Source of the DNA: Protopterus annectens
Lineage: Eukaryota; Chordata; Ceratodontiformes; Protopteridae
Assembly: GCF_019279795.1 (NCBI RefSeq)
Contig: NC_056745.1
Coordinates: 1,489,982,795-1,490,046,794, forward strand
Direction: 5' to 3'
DNA: 64,000 bases
Shown here: positions 1-13,096 of the stretch, in pieces
Layout: each line of letters opens with the position of its first letter
Numbering within the stretch: position 1 is the stretch's first letter
Position numbers and translations under genes: made by a program
Notes under the pieces: model-generated
Databases searched by the model: none
What the model was told of the DNA's origin: nothing
The model's input: only the letters and a program-made list of their open reading frames with translations

Positions 1-550
1 CCTTAGTCAGAGTATAAAACAATACGTGCATGCATGTAGTATATTTAGATAAGGCACATTGTTAATTATTTGGTTTATTTGTTCTTCTCTGGTTACATAG
101 GATATATAGTGTTGTATTTTTTAGTCTAATTTCATTTTATATATAGTTTTTTACTACAATTATAATTGTTTTTAAGATGTTTTATGTCATAATCCATACA
201 AAACATGAATTTTGATGCACAGTACTGATATTCCCACTGCTTAATGTTCACAAATGCATCCAGTTTGTATAGCATAAAATGTAAGTTAAGGATATAGTAT
301 AAGTCTTTTATTACTGCACAGCTTTGGGTCTTGTTTAGTTATGGTTAGTATTGCTATTTGTATCAGACTTGGGTCTAAATGCAATATTTTCATTGAATTG
401 TGTTCATATTTATACTGACTGTGTATATATAGACAGATATTTTAAAAAGTTTTTCGTAAAGTAGTAGGCTGGATAGAAATGAGAGGTATTTAATTACTTA
501 ATGCCAGCCCAGACATTAATTGAATAATTAGTGTAAATGGCGGTCTTTTA

Positions 551-562
551 GTATATAAGGGA
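551..562 (+). promoter_or_regulatory. TATA-like sequence upstream of PLE1 hammerhead motif
   Basis: A tatataagg-type stretch sits about 25 nt before the hammerhead-like core and recurs at the same place in every unit (for example near 4905, 9270 and 13630). Position and conservation suggest a core promoter or part of the pLTR. That is inference; no start site is visible. Confidence 0.35.
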
Positions 563-573
563 GTGAGTTTTAT

Positions 574-628
574 GTATTGTGTTCTGATGAAGTCTTCTGT
601 ACATGGATGAAAGCGCTCAACATTGTCG
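574..628 (+). ncRNA. hammerhead-like ribozyme, PLE1 unit 1
   Basis: CTGATGA (584-590) is followed by a short stem, then GAAA (609-612), then GCGCTC with the predicted cut after C618. Stem I can form as GUGUU/AACAU with one wobble. Stem II is GUCU/GGAU with an extra A after CTGATGA. Stem III is only the self-complementary AGCGCU without a loop, so it would pair between two copies rather than within one. Hammerheads are known in the pLTRs of Penelope-like elements. Activity here is inferred. Confidence 0.65.
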
Positions 629-770
629 CTTGTGGTCCAAATAAAGAGTACTGTTTTGGTGCAAGAATCCAGTTTTTCCTGGAATTATTTGCTGCTACGT
701 TGGTGGTTGATTTTATCTTCGCTCGCTGGATTCCAGGAACTTTTCTATTTACGTAGTTGTTTTTCACAGC

Positions 771-3700
771 ATGGATTCTATGCACGAAGTTTCAGGCTTC
801 TCAACTTCCATAACCAGGGAGGAAGTTGACAAGATACATTCAGAAATGGCTATATTAAAGGGCGAAATTACTCGCCTACTTGAACTGTTAACTCCGCCCT
901 CTGGTTCACACAAAAATTTAGTGCAACCTAACTCCAAAAACGTTGTCATGTCAGCACGTTCCTCTATTGGTAATGGCAGCAATGAGGAGATCCCGAATGG
1001 GCAGAGGAGGTTTTCATCTGCATTCCCATCGAGCTGTACACCGAGGAAGGAAGACAACGAACCTGCAGGCAGGCACAAAAGCACCCTTAATGTTTCTGCT
1101 TTGTCCGGTAACCACGAGGAAGACATTTATTTAATTTCTGGGGCAAAGCCTAAGCGTTTACCGCCAGTACGAACCTATGCATCTGATGAGAAGACGAGTG
1201 GTGTCGCAAATAAACATTCTAAAGGTACTGTGTCTCAGCGTTCCCCTTTGGGAGATAATGATAGTGCTTACAATTTTAATATAGATAAATTTACGCACAT
1301 GCCCTTCGAGTTCAATGACATTAACAATGTGAAAAACAAACGCAAGGAAGATGAGGGCATTTCTCTTCCTTAAAGGAAATGATTTACAGTTTCGGCAACA
1401 AGCTTAGTAAAATAAAGACTATACAAGTGGACAACATGTATTTACGTAAATGTATAGACAGTGGTATAGTCCCGATGGGGCTACGATTTTTAAGGAACCC
1501 ATAGGGGTTGAGATGAATGTGGACAATATCAAGGTGTGTAATAATATGTTTAATGGGTTTGGTAGACAATTTATGCAATTCATTGTAAACTGTAATGATT
1601 CTAAGCTGAGTAGTTTACTACAAGAGGTTGAACATTTGAACAAACTTATCAAAAAGGATGTGTTGTTCCCACAATGGGAAAAATTGTATTGTAAGCAATA
1701 TGATTATGCTGAAAACAAATGAAACAAAATTTTTGATAGAAAATGCTTGAAATTAAAGAGACATATGTCTCAGTATGAGAAAGGAACAGTATACAGGTGG
1801 AATGTCAGACAGGATGAGGAGAAAATAAGAATATGAAGTATGTCACTAATCAAAATGTTTCACATTTACATCAGTTTGAGGAAGAATTTTTTAGAAGAGG
1901 GAGGGATCACAACACCTGGCAACCAGCAAAACAGAAGGGAAGGGGAAATACAGATGGAACAGATACAGGCAATATTAGAAGGATCCATTGGAAACCCTGA
2001 TGGTAATAGACACATGGTAGACCTGGAGAGTCCTTCTATCCATACTACAGATTTTAGGAATGATTGTGCATCAAATAGCATACTTCATACCAGTGGGGAA
2101 GTTAAGATATACAATTATAGTACATACAAGGTTATACCTGAGTTATTTCAAGTATTTTCAAGGGTATGAAGTTCATTCGGACAAATCTTTTGATATTATT
2201 GACACATTGGTAGAATTTAAGTTATTTTTGAGAAAAGTGAATCTTGGGGTGTTTTTCAATCACAGTCCCTCACAGCAAGGATTTATGGGAGATTTGAGAA
2301 AGAAAAGTGCATTTACTCCCCATGTTTAAAACACTGATATCTTTTGAAAATGTGATCAACACAGAAATATATGCTTTATACAACAAATATAAGCATAATA
2401 AAAGTGATCGTGATATGAGTCAACAAGTCTATTCTATTATAGACGCACTATGTGAACAAAATATTAGAATCATGTCAGCAGACAAAGGGGGAGGAATAGT
2501 ATTATATGATCAAGAAAAGTATACAGGCAAAATTTTTGAATTGTTAAACAACTCCCTGCAATATGAAGCCTCTTCCCTTAACCAGGTGAATATTGCGCAT
2601 GGCAGAATTGACTCATACCTGGAGGAATTTCTGTTGGAAAATAGAATTAACGAGGACTTATATAAGTTCCTCAAAGTAGAATTTCCCATATTGGCAACTA
2701 TTACAGGGATCCCCAAAGTGCACAAAAATCTTCTGGATCCCCCATTCAGACCAATAATTTCAGGAAGCTCTAGTAAAGCCTTTCCTTTAGGTAGAGTCAT
2801 ACACCATAGATTGAAACATATGTATAATACTATTGCACACATCATGAAGGATTCCTGGGAATTCTTGGGAATATTTAAACAAGAGTTATGGAGCCCTAAT
2901 CTTGTGTTTGTTACCATTGACATACAGGATCTCTTCTCCTGTATTCCCAAGAATGATGGTATAAACAGATTCCACAACAGTATATACAACCATAGTGGTC
3001 TAGGACAGGACAACATCTCCCTGCTCACTGAATTCATGGATATAGTACTCGATCACAACTACATCTATTATGAGGGGGAGTACTACAGACAGAGGACCGG
3101 CGTAGCTATGGAGGCAGCATGTGCCCCCATCTACGCCAATCTCATACTTCTTGATTGGGAGAATGAATTTGTTTTGCAATCCATCTGGATGCTATACATC
3201 AAAAGATATGTCCGGTACCTGGACGATATATTTGTTCTTTGGGAAGGAGACATGGAAAAACTTATTGATTTTGTAGATTATATCAATCATACCACTAGTT
3301 ACCTCAAGTTCACCCATCAGTTTGACACGGTGGGGATTAACTATCTCAATGTGTATCTTTATAGTGATGGGAAGTCCTTCCAGTCTCGGATTTTAGGAAG
3401 GACACACATAGTAACGGGTACTTGCATTTTGATAGTGCCCACTCCTATTTTACTAAATGAAGTATAATTAAGGGGCAGTGCATTAGAGCCGCCAGGATGA
3501 CATCTGTCAAGGAATGCATGCTGCAAGAATTATCATATATTGGTAGTTTATTTATGGATAAGGGTTATCCCACTGTTATGATCAAAGACGTGACCTCGTG
3601 ATATATCTCAGGAATGGGGTAGAAAGTATCCGCCACTCCTAGGTATAGGACTTCAGAATACCAAGGAGGAAACAACAACATTAATATTAACATAAATACC

Positions 3701-4368
3701 AGAAATGATAATTATACCAAAGCATGCATATTAAAATATGGCAGGCATACGAATGAAGTAAAGGACATTATTATGTCCAATTGGAACATAGTGACAAGTG
3801 ACGTTACTATAAAGGAGAAAGTACCACATAGACCCCAATTTGTATATAAAACGGAAATAATTTGAAGAGAATAACTGAAGTTAAATCTAGTTACCAGAGG
3901 AAAGGGAAGATACACAAAGGGGGTACAAAAAAATGTGGACGCTGTAATTATTGCAGATACATATTTGAAGAACTTTCTATCACCTTAAATAATAACTTAA
4001 GAAGTAAGGTGAGATTTTGTCATGGAAATTGTCAGACTCAGCATCTAATATATCTAGCAATATGTGACACATGTATGAATTATTATGTTGGGAAAACCGA
4101 TCGCTGTTTTAAAAACAGAATCTACGATCATATGTATTGCATTAAAAAACATGATATGAATAATGCCCTATCTCATCACCTCATAAATAGCTCAGATTGC
4201 ACTGGCTTCAAATTTGCCATCTTGGAAGTGGTACCACCTAATCCTAGAGGGGGAAATATTAAGGCAATCGTGAGTGAAAAGGAAATTAGGTGGCAGATAA
4301 GACTTAATGCAGCTACATCCCCTGGACTCAATGAAATGATTCCTACCAAACCCTTAGTCAGAGTATAA
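771..4368 (+). pseudogene. PLE1 unit 1 polyprotein (N-terminal domain, RT, Cys finger, GIY-YIG), broken
   Basis: The start is taken as the ATG at 771 (Met-Asp-Ser-Met-His-Glu). The N-terminal domain is open to 1373, broken by loss of one G in a GGGG run near 1355. Further breaks lie near 1490 (T run) and at 1720 (in-frame TGA). The RT is open from 2307 to 3467 and is the least damaged RT of the array. It shows ADKGGG, GIPKVHK, FRPIIS, motif A TIDIQDLFS, motif B GVAMEAACAP and motif C YLDD. Loss of one T near 3395 breaks the frame. The Cys finger (CGRCNYC) and GIY-YIG (YYVGKTDR, then an RIYDH helix) are open from 3862 to the TAA at 4368. The encoded product would copy RNA into DNA at a nicked target. 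Confidence 0.85.
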
Positions 4369-7300
4369 AACAATACGTGCATGCATGTAGTATATTTAGA
4401 TAAGGCACATTGTTAATTATTTGGTTTATTTGTTCTTCTCTGGTTACATAGGTTATATAGTGTTGTATTTTTTAGTCTAATTTCATTTTATATATAGTTT
4501 TTTACTACAATTATAATTGTTTTTAAGATGTTTTATGTCATAATCCATACAAAACATGAATTTTGATGCACAGTACTGATATTCCCACTGCTTAATGTTC
4601 ACAAATGCATCCAGTTTGTATAGCATAAAATGTAAGTTAAGGATATAGTATAAGTCTTTTATTACTGCACAGCTTTGTGTCTTGTTTAGTTATGGTTAGT
4701 ATTGCTATGTGTATCAGACTTGGGTCTAAATGCAATATTTTCATTGAATTGTGTTCATATTTATACTGACTGTGTATATATAGACAGATATTTTAAAAAG
4801 TTTTTCGTAAAGTAGTAGGCTGGATAGAAATGAGAGGTATTTAATTACTTAATGCCAGCCCAGACATTAATTGAATAATTAGTGTAAATGGCGGTCTTTT
4901 TAGTATATAAGGGAGTGAGTTTTTATGTATTGTGTTCTGATGAAGTCTTCTGTACATGGATGAAAGCGCTCAACATTGTCGTTTGTGGTCCAAATAAAGA
5001 GTACTGTTTTGGTGCAAGAATCCAGTTTCTCCTGGAATTATTTGCTGCTACGTTGGTGGTTGATTTTTATCTTCGTTCGTTGGATTCCAGGAACTTTTCT
5101 ATTTACGTAGTTGTTTTTCACAGCATGGATTCTATGCACGAAGTTTCAGGCTTCTCAACTTCCATAACCAGGGAGGAAGTTGACAAGATACATTCAGAAA
5201 TGGCTATATTAAAGGGCAAAATTACTCGTCTACTTGAACTGTTAACTCCGCCCTCTGGTTCACACAAAAATTTAGTGCAACCTAACTCCAAAAACGTTGT
5301 CATGTCAGCACGTTCCTCTATTGGTAATGGCAGCAATGAGGAGATCCCGAATGGGCAGAGGAGGTTTTCATCTCCATTCCCATCGAGCTGTACACCGAGG
5401 AAGGAAGACAACGAACCTGCAGGCAGGCACAAAAGCACCCTTAATGTTTCTGCTTTGTCCGGTAACCACGAGGAAGACATTTATTTAATTTCTGGGGCAA
5501 AGCCTAAGCGTTTACCGCCAGTACGAACCTATGCATCTGATGAGAAGACGAGTGGTGTCGCAAATAAACATTCTAAAGGTACTGTGTCTCAGCGTTCCCC
5601 TTTGGGAGATAATGATAGTGCTTACAATTTTAATATAGATACATTTATGCACATGCCCTTCGAGTTCAATGACATTAACAATGTGAAAAACAAACGCAAG
5701 GAAGATGAGGGGCATTTCTCTTCCTTAAAGGAAATGATTTACAGTTTTGGCAACAAGCTTAGTAAAATAAAGACTATACAAGTGGACAACATGTATTTAC
5801 GTAAATGTATAGACAGTGGTATAGTCCCGATGGGGCTACGATTTTTTAAGGAACCCATAGGGGTTGAGATGAATGTGGACAATATCAAGGTGTGTAATAA
5901 TATGTTTAATGGGTTTGGTAGACAATTTATGCAATTCATTGTAAACTGTAATGATTCTAAGCTGAGTAGTTTACTACAAGAGGTTGAACATTTGAACAAA
6001 CTTATCAAAAAGGATGTGTTGTTCCCACAATGGGAAAAATTGTATTGTAAGCAATATGATTATGCTGAAAACAATTGCAAAAAAAGTTTTTGACAGAAAA
6101 TGCAGGAAATTACAGAGAGATATGTCTCAATATGAGAAAGGAACAGTATACAGGTGGAATGTCAGACAGGATGAGGAGAAAAATAAGGATATGAAGTATG
6201 TCACTAATCAAAATGTTTCACATTTACACCAGTTTGAGGAAGAATTTTCTTTTAGAAGAGGGGAGGGATCACAACACCTGGCAACCAGCAAAACAGAAGG
6301 GGAAGGGGAAATACAGATGGAACAGATACAGGCAATATTAGAAGGATCCATTGGAACCCCTGATGGTAATATACACATGGTAGACCTGGAGAGTCCTTCT
6401 ATCCATACTACAGATTTTAGGAATGATTGTGCATCAAATAGCATACTTCATACCAGTGGGGAAGTTAAGATATACAATTATAGTACATACAAGGTTATAC
6501 CTGAGTTATTTCAAGTATTTTCGAAGGGTATGAAGTTCATTCCGGACAAATCTTTTGATATTATTGACACATTGGTAGAATTTAAGTTATTTTTGAGAAA
6601 AGTGAATCTTGGGGTGTTTTTCAATCACAGTCCCTCACAGCAAGGATTTATGGGAGATTTGAGAAAGAAAAGTGCATTTACTCCCCCCATGTTTAAAACA
6701 CTGATATCTTTTGAAAATGTGATCAACACAGAAATATATGCTTTATACAACAAATATAAGCATAATAAAAGTGATCGTGATATGAGTCAACAAGTCTATT
6801 CTATTATAGACGCACTATGTGAACAAAATATTAGAATCATGTCAGCAGACAAAGGGGGAGGAATAGTATTATATGATCAAGAAAAGTATACAGGCAAAAT
6901 TTTTGAATTGTTAAACAACTCCCTGCAATATGAAGCCTCTTCCCTTAACCAGGTGAATATTGCGCATGGCAGAATTGACTCATACCTGGAGGAATTTCTG
7001 TTGGAAAATAGAATTAACGAGGACTTATATAAGTTCCTCAAAGTAGAATTTCCCATATTGGCAACTATTACAGGGATCCCCAAAGTGCACAAAAATCTTC
7101 TGGATCCCCATTCAGACCAATAATTTCAGGAAGCTCTAGTAAAGCCTTTCCTTTAGGTAGAGTCATACACCATAGATTGAAACATATGTATAATACTATT
7201 GCACACATCATGAAGGATTCCTGGGAATTCTTGGGAATATTTAAACAAGAGTTATGGAGCCCTAATCTTGTGTTTGTTACCATTGACATACAGGATCTCT

Positions 7301-8717
7301 TCTCCTGTATTCCCAAGAATGATGGTATAAACAGATTCCACAACAGTATATACAACCATAGTGGTCTAGGACAGGACAACATCTCCCTGCTCACTGAATT
7401 CATGGATATAGTACTCGATCACAACTACATCTATTATGAGGGGGAGTACTACAGACAGAGGACTGGCGTAGCTATGGAGGCAGCATGTGCCCCATCTACG
7501 CCAATCTCATACTTCTTGATTGGGAGAATGAATTTGTTTTGCAATCCATCTGGATGCTATACATCAAAAGATATGTCCGGTACCTGGACGATATATTTGT
7601 TCTTTGGGAAGGAGACATGGAAAAACTTATTGATTTTGTAGATTATATCAATCATACCACTAGTTACCTCAAGTTCACCCATCAGTTTGACACGGTGGGG
7701 ATTAACTATCTCAATGTGTATCTTTATAGTGATGGGAAGTCCTTCCAGTCTCGGATTTTTAGGAAGGACACACATAGTAACGGTACTTGCATTTTGATAG
7801 TGCCCACTCCTATTTTACTAAATGAAGTATAATTAAGGGGCAGTGCATTAGAGCCGCCAGGATGACATCTGTCAAGGAATGCATGCTGCAAGAATTATCA
7901 TATATTGGTAGTTTATTTATGGATAAGGGTTATCCCACTGTTATGATCAAAGACGTGACCTCGTATATATCTCAGGAATGGGGTAGAAAGTATCCGCCAC
8001 TCCTAGGTATAGGACTTCAGAATACCAAGGAGGGAAACAACAACATTAATATTAACATAAATACCAGAAATGATAATTATACCAAAGCATGCATATTAAA
8101 ATATGGCAGGCATACGAATGAAGTAAAGGACATTATTATGTCCAATTGGAACATAGTGACAAGTGACGTTACTATAAAGGAGAAAGTACCACATAGACCC
8201 CAATTTGTATATAAAACGGGAAATAATTTGAAGAGAATAACTGAAGTTAAATCTAGTTACCAGAGGAAAGGGAAGATACACAAAGCGGGTACAAAAAAAT
8301 GTGGACGCTGTAATTATTGCAGATACATATTTGAAGAACTTTCTATCACCTTAAATAATAACTTAAGAAGTAAGGTGAGATTTTGTCATGGAAATTGTCA
8401 GACTCAGCATCTAATATATCTAGCAATATGTGACACATGTATGAATTATTATGTTGGGAAAACCGATCGCTGTTTTAAAAACAGAATCTACGATCATATG
8501 TATTGCATTAAAAAACATGATATGAATAATGCCCTATCTCATCACCTCATAAATAGCTCAGATTGCACTGGCTTCAAATTTGCCATCTTGGAAGTGGTAC
8601 CACCTAATCCTAGAGGGGGAAATATTAAGGCAATCGTGAGTGAAAAGGAAATTAGGTGGCAGATAAGACTTAATGCAGCTACATCCCCTGGACTCAATGA
8701 AATGATTCCTACCAAAC
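4352..8717 (+). mobile_element. PLE1 unit 2
   Basis: Full 4366-bp copy. Its 3' UTR carries two variants (ggttatatag near 4451 and gctatgtgtatc near 4703) that otherwise occur only in the partial unit 6. Coding sequence is very close to unit 1. Confidence 0.9.
4928..4982 (+). ncRNA. hammerhead-like ribozyme, PLE1 unit 2
   Basis: CTGATGA at 4938-4944, GAAA at 4963-4966, predicted cut after C4972. The spacing to the unit 1 cut site is 4354 nt. In this unit the motif lies inside an open frame that starts at 4888 and runs in frame into the PLE1 N-terminal domain. Confidence 0.65.
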
Positions 8718-8734
8718 CCTTAGTCAGAGTATAA
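5125..8734 (+). pseudogene. PLE1 unit 2 polyprotein, broken; intact GIY-YIG segment
   Basis: The ATG at 5125 gives an N-terminal domain open to 6093. The frame then shifts at an A run near 6085, where this copy has 7 A and one of 6 would keep reading. A second open stretch, 6014-7123, links the middle domain to the RT start. The RT is broken by C-run shortening near 7106 and 7492 and by a lost G near 7782. The C-terminal 290 codons (7862-8734) are uninterrupted and contain the Cys finger and the GIY-YIG nuclease with YYVGKTDR. All RT motifs are present once frames are ignored, with YLDD near 7585. Confidence 0.85.
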
Positions 8735-11700
8735 AACAATACGTGCATGCATGTAGTATATTTAGATAAGGCACATTGTTAATTATTTGGTTTATTTGTT
8801 CTTCTCTGGTTACATAGGATATATAGTGTTGTATTTTTTAGTCTAATTTCATTTTATATATAGTTTTTTACTACAATTATAATTGTTTTTAAGATGTTTT
8901 ATGTCATAATCCATACAAAACATGAATTTTGATGCACAGTACTGATATTCCCACTGCTTAATGTTCACAAATGCATCCAGTTTGTATAGCATAAAATGTA
9001 AGTTAAGGATATAGTATAAGTCTTTTATTACTGCACAGCTTTGGGTCTTGTTTAGTTATGGTTAGTATTGCTATTTGTATCAGACTTGGGTCTAAATGCA
9101 ATATTTTCATTGAATTGTGTTCATATTTATACTGACTGTGTATATATAGACAGATATTTTAAAAAGTTTTTCGTAAAGTAGTAGGCTGGATAGAAATGAG
9201 AGGTATTTAATTACTTAATGCCAGCCCAGACATTAATTGAATAATTAGTGTAAATGGCGGTCTTTTTAGTATATAAGGGAGTGAGTTTTTATGTATTGTG
9301 TTCTGATGAAGTCTTCTGTACATGGATGAAAGCGCTCAACATTGTCGTTTGTGGTCCAAATAAAGAGTACTGTTTTGGTGCAAGAATCCAGTTTTTCCTG
9401 GAATTATTTGCTGCTACGTTGGTGGTTGATTTTTATCTTCGTTCGTTGGATTCCAGGAACTTTTTCTATTTACGTAGTTGTTTTTCACAGCATGGATTCT
9501 ATGCACGAAGTTTCAGGCTTCTCAACTTCCATAACCAGGGAGGAAGTTGACAAGATACATTCAGAAATGGCTATATTAAAGGGCGAAATTACTCGTCTAC
9601 TTGAACTGTTAACTCCGCCCTCTGGTTCACACAAAAATTTAGTGCAACCTAACTCCAAAAACGTTGTCATGTCAGCACGTTCCTCTATTGGTAATGGCAG
9701 CAATGAGGAGATCCCGAATGGGCAGAGGAGGTTTTCATCTGCATTCCCATCGAGCTGTACACCGAGGAAGGAAGACAACGAACCTGCAGGCAGGCACAAA
9801 AGCACCCTTAATGTTTCTGCTTTGTCCGGTAACCACGAGGAAGACATTTATTTAATTTCTGGGGCAAAGCCTAAGCGTTTACCGCCAGTACGAACCTATG
9901 CATCTGATGAGAAGACGAGTGGTGTCGCAAATAAACATTCTAAAGGTACTGTGTCTCAGCGTTCCCCTTTGGGAGATAATGATAGTGCTTACAATTTTAA
10001 TATAGATAAATTTACGCACATGCCCTTCGAGTTCAATGACATTAACAATGTGAAAAACAAACGCAAGGAAGATGAGGGGCATTTCTCTTCCTTAAAGGAA
10101 ATGATTTACAGTTTCGGCAACAAGCTTAGTAAAATAAAGACTATACAAGTGGACAACATGTATTTACGTAAATGTATAGACAGTGGTATAGTCCCGATGG
10201 GGCTACGATTTTTTAAGGAACCCATAGGGGTTGAGATGAATGTGGACAATATCAAGGTGTGTAATAATATGTTTAATGGGTTTGGTAGACAATTTATGCA
10301 ATTCATTGTAAACTGTAATGATTCTAAGCTGAGTAGTTTACTACAAGAGGTTGAACATTTGAACAAACTTATCAAAAAGGATGTGTTGTTCCCACAATGG
10401 GAAAAATTGTATTGTAAGCAATATGATTATGCTGAAAACAATTGCAAAAAAAGTTTTTGACAGAAAATGCAGGAAATTACAGAGAGATATGTCTCAGTAT
10501 GAGAAAGGAACAGTATACAGGTGGAATGTCAGACAGGATGAGGAGAAAAATAAGAATATGAAGTATGTCACTAATCAAAATGTTTCACATTTACATCAGT
10601 TTGAGGAAGAATTTTTTTTAGAAGAGGGGAGGGATCACAACACCTGGCAACCAGCAAAACAGAAGGGGAAGGGGAAATACAGATGGAACAGATACAGGCA
10701 ATATTAGAAGGATCCATTGGAAACCCTGATGGTAATAGACACATGGTAGACCTGGAGAGTCCTTCTATCCATACTACAGATTTTAGGAATGATTGTGCAT
10801 CAAATAGCATACTTCATACCAGTGGGGAAGTTAAGATATACAATTATAGTACATACAAGGTTATACCTGAGTTATTTCAAGTATTTTCGAAGGGTATGAA
10901 GTTCATTCGGACAAATCTTTTGATATTATTGACACATTGGTAGAATTTAAGTTATTTTTGAGAAAAGTGAATCTTGGGGTGTTTTTCAATCACAGTCCCT
11001 CACAGCAAGGATTTATGGGAGATTTGAGAAAGAAAAGTGCATTTACTCCCCCCATGTTTAAAACACTGATATCTTTTGAAAATGTGATCAACACAGAAAT
11101 ATATGCTTTATACAACAAATATAAGCATAATAAAAGTGATCGTGATATGAGTCAACAAGTCTATTCTATTATAGACGCACTATGTGAACAAAATATTAGA
11201 ATCATGTCAGCAGACAAAGGGGGAGGAATAGTATTATATGATCAAGAAAAGTATACAGGCAAAATTTTTGAATTGTTAAATAACTCTTTGCAATATGAAG
11301 CCTCTTCCCTTAACCAGGTGAATATTGCGCATGGCAGAATTGACTCATACCTGGAGGAATTTCTGTTGGAAAATAGAATTAACGAGGACTTATATAAGTT
11401 CCTCAAAGTAGAATTTCCCATATTGGCAACTATTACAGGGATCCCCAAAGTGCACAAAAATCTTCTGGATCCCCATTCAGACCAATAATTTCAGGAAGCT
11501 CTAGTAAAGCCTTTCCTTTAGGTAGAGTCATACACCATAGATTGAAACATATGTATAATACTATTGCACACATCATGAAGGATTCCTGGGAATTCTTGGG
11601 AATATTTAAACAAGAGTTATGGAGCCCTAATCTTGTGTTTGTTACCATTGACATACAGGATCTCTTCTCCTGTATTCCCAAGAATGATGGTATAAACAGA

Positions 11701-13079
11701 TTCCACAACAGTATATACAACCATAGTGGTCTAGGACAGGACAACATCTCCCTGCTCACTGAATTCATGGATATAGTACTCGATCACAACTACATCTATT
11801 ATGAGGGGGAGTACTACAGACAGAGGACGGCGTAGCTATGGAGGCAGCATGTGCCCCATCTACGCCAATCTCATACTTCTTGATTGGGAGAATGAATTTG
11901 TTTTGCAATCCATCTGGATGCTATACATCAAAAGATATGTCCGGTACCTGGACGATATATTTGTTCTTTGGGAAGGAGACATGGAAAAACTTATTGATTT
12001 TGTAGATTATATCAATCATACCACTAGTTACCTCAAGTTCACCCATCAGTTTGACACGGTGGGGATTAACTATCTCAATGTGTATCTTTATAGTGATGGG
12101 AAGTCCTTCCAGTCTCGGATTTTTAGGAAGGACACACATAGTAACGGGTACTTGCATTTTGATAGTGCCCACTCCTATTTTACTAAATGAAGTATAATTA
12201 AGGGCAGTGCATTAGAGCCGCCAGGATGACATCTGTCAAGGAATGCATGCTGCAAGAATTATCATATATTGGTAGTTTATTTATGGATAAGGGTTATCCC
12301 ACTGTTATGATCAAAGACGTGACCTCGTATATATCTCAGGAATGGGGTAGAAAGTATCCGCCACTCCTAGGTATAGGACTTCAGAATACCAAGGAGGGAA
12401 ACAACAACATTAATATTAACATAAATACCAGAAATGATAATTATACCAAAGCATGCATATTAAAATATGGCAGGCATACGAATGAAGTAAAGGACATTAT
12501 TATGTCCAATTGGAACATAGTGACAAGTGACGTTACTATAAAGGAGAAAGTACCACATAGACCCCAATTTGTATATAAAACGGGAAATAATTTGAAGAGA
12601 ATAACTGAAGTTAAATCTAGTTACCAGAGGAAAGGGAAGATACACAAAGGGGGTACAAAAAAATGTGGACGCTGTAATTATTGCAGATACATATTTGAAG
12701 AACTTTCTATCACCTTAAATAATAACTTAAGAAGTAAGGTGAGATTTTGTCATGGAAATTGTCAGACTCAGCATCTAATATATCTAGCAATATGTGACAC
12801 ATGTATGAATTATTATGTTGGGAAAACCGATCGCTGTTTTAAAAACAGAATCTACGATCATATGTATTGCATTAAAAAACATGATATGAATAATGCCCTA
12901 TCTCATCACCTCATAAATAGCTCAGATTGCACTGGCTTCAAATTTGCCATCTTGGAAGTGGTACCACCTAATCCTAGAGGGGAAATATTAAGGCAATCGT
13001 GAGTGAAAAGGAAATTAGGTGGCAGATAAGACTTAATGCAGCTACATCCCTGGACTCAATGAAATGATTCCTACCAAAC
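8718..13079 (+). mobile_element. PLE1 unit 3
   Basis: Full 4362-bp copy, flanked on both sides by other units without intervening sequence. Its UTR matches unit 1 rather than unit 2 at the diagnostic positions. Confidence 0.9.
9293..9347 (+). ncRNA. hammerhead-like ribozyme, PLE1 unit 3
   Basis: CTGATGA at 9303-9309, followed by the same stem II, GAAA and AGCGCT; predicted cut after C9337, 4365 nt from the unit 2 site. Confidence 0.65.
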
Positions 13080-13096
13080 CCTTAGTCAGAGTATAA
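9492..13096 (+). pseudogene. PLE1 unit 3 polyprotein, broken
   Basis: The ATG at 9492 begins the N-terminal domain, open to 10460; an upstream open frame from 9342 joins it. Breaks: A run near 10450, a missing C near 10908, C run near 11472, a lost C in GACCGGCG (near 11829) and a G run near 12979. RT motifs are present across the pieces. The finger plus GIY-YIG piece, 12226-13002, loses only its last codons to the final shift. Confidence 0.85.

Larger units (their letters stand above)
1..4351 (+). mobile_element. PLE1 unit 1, Penelope-like retroelement (tandem array)
   Basis: First of five complete head-to-tail copies; the same junction sequence (ccttagtcagagtataaaac) recurs at 4352, 8718, 13080, 17444 and 21791. 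Unit order is 3' untranslated tail of the preceding copy (1 to about 540), TATA-like sequence, hammerhead-like motif, then the coding region. The coding region has RT motifs and a terminal GIY-YIG nuclease, the defining pair of Penelope-like elements (PLEs). The left edge is cut by the window, so further copies may lie upstream. Unit boundaries are arbitrary because neighbouring copies share one junction. Confidence 0.9.

Noticed and set aside
2510-3037. 175-codon minus-strand open frame, repeated in each PLE1 unit
   Set aside because: Antisense shadow of the RT domain; no known motif, and it disappears where the RT frame shifts.
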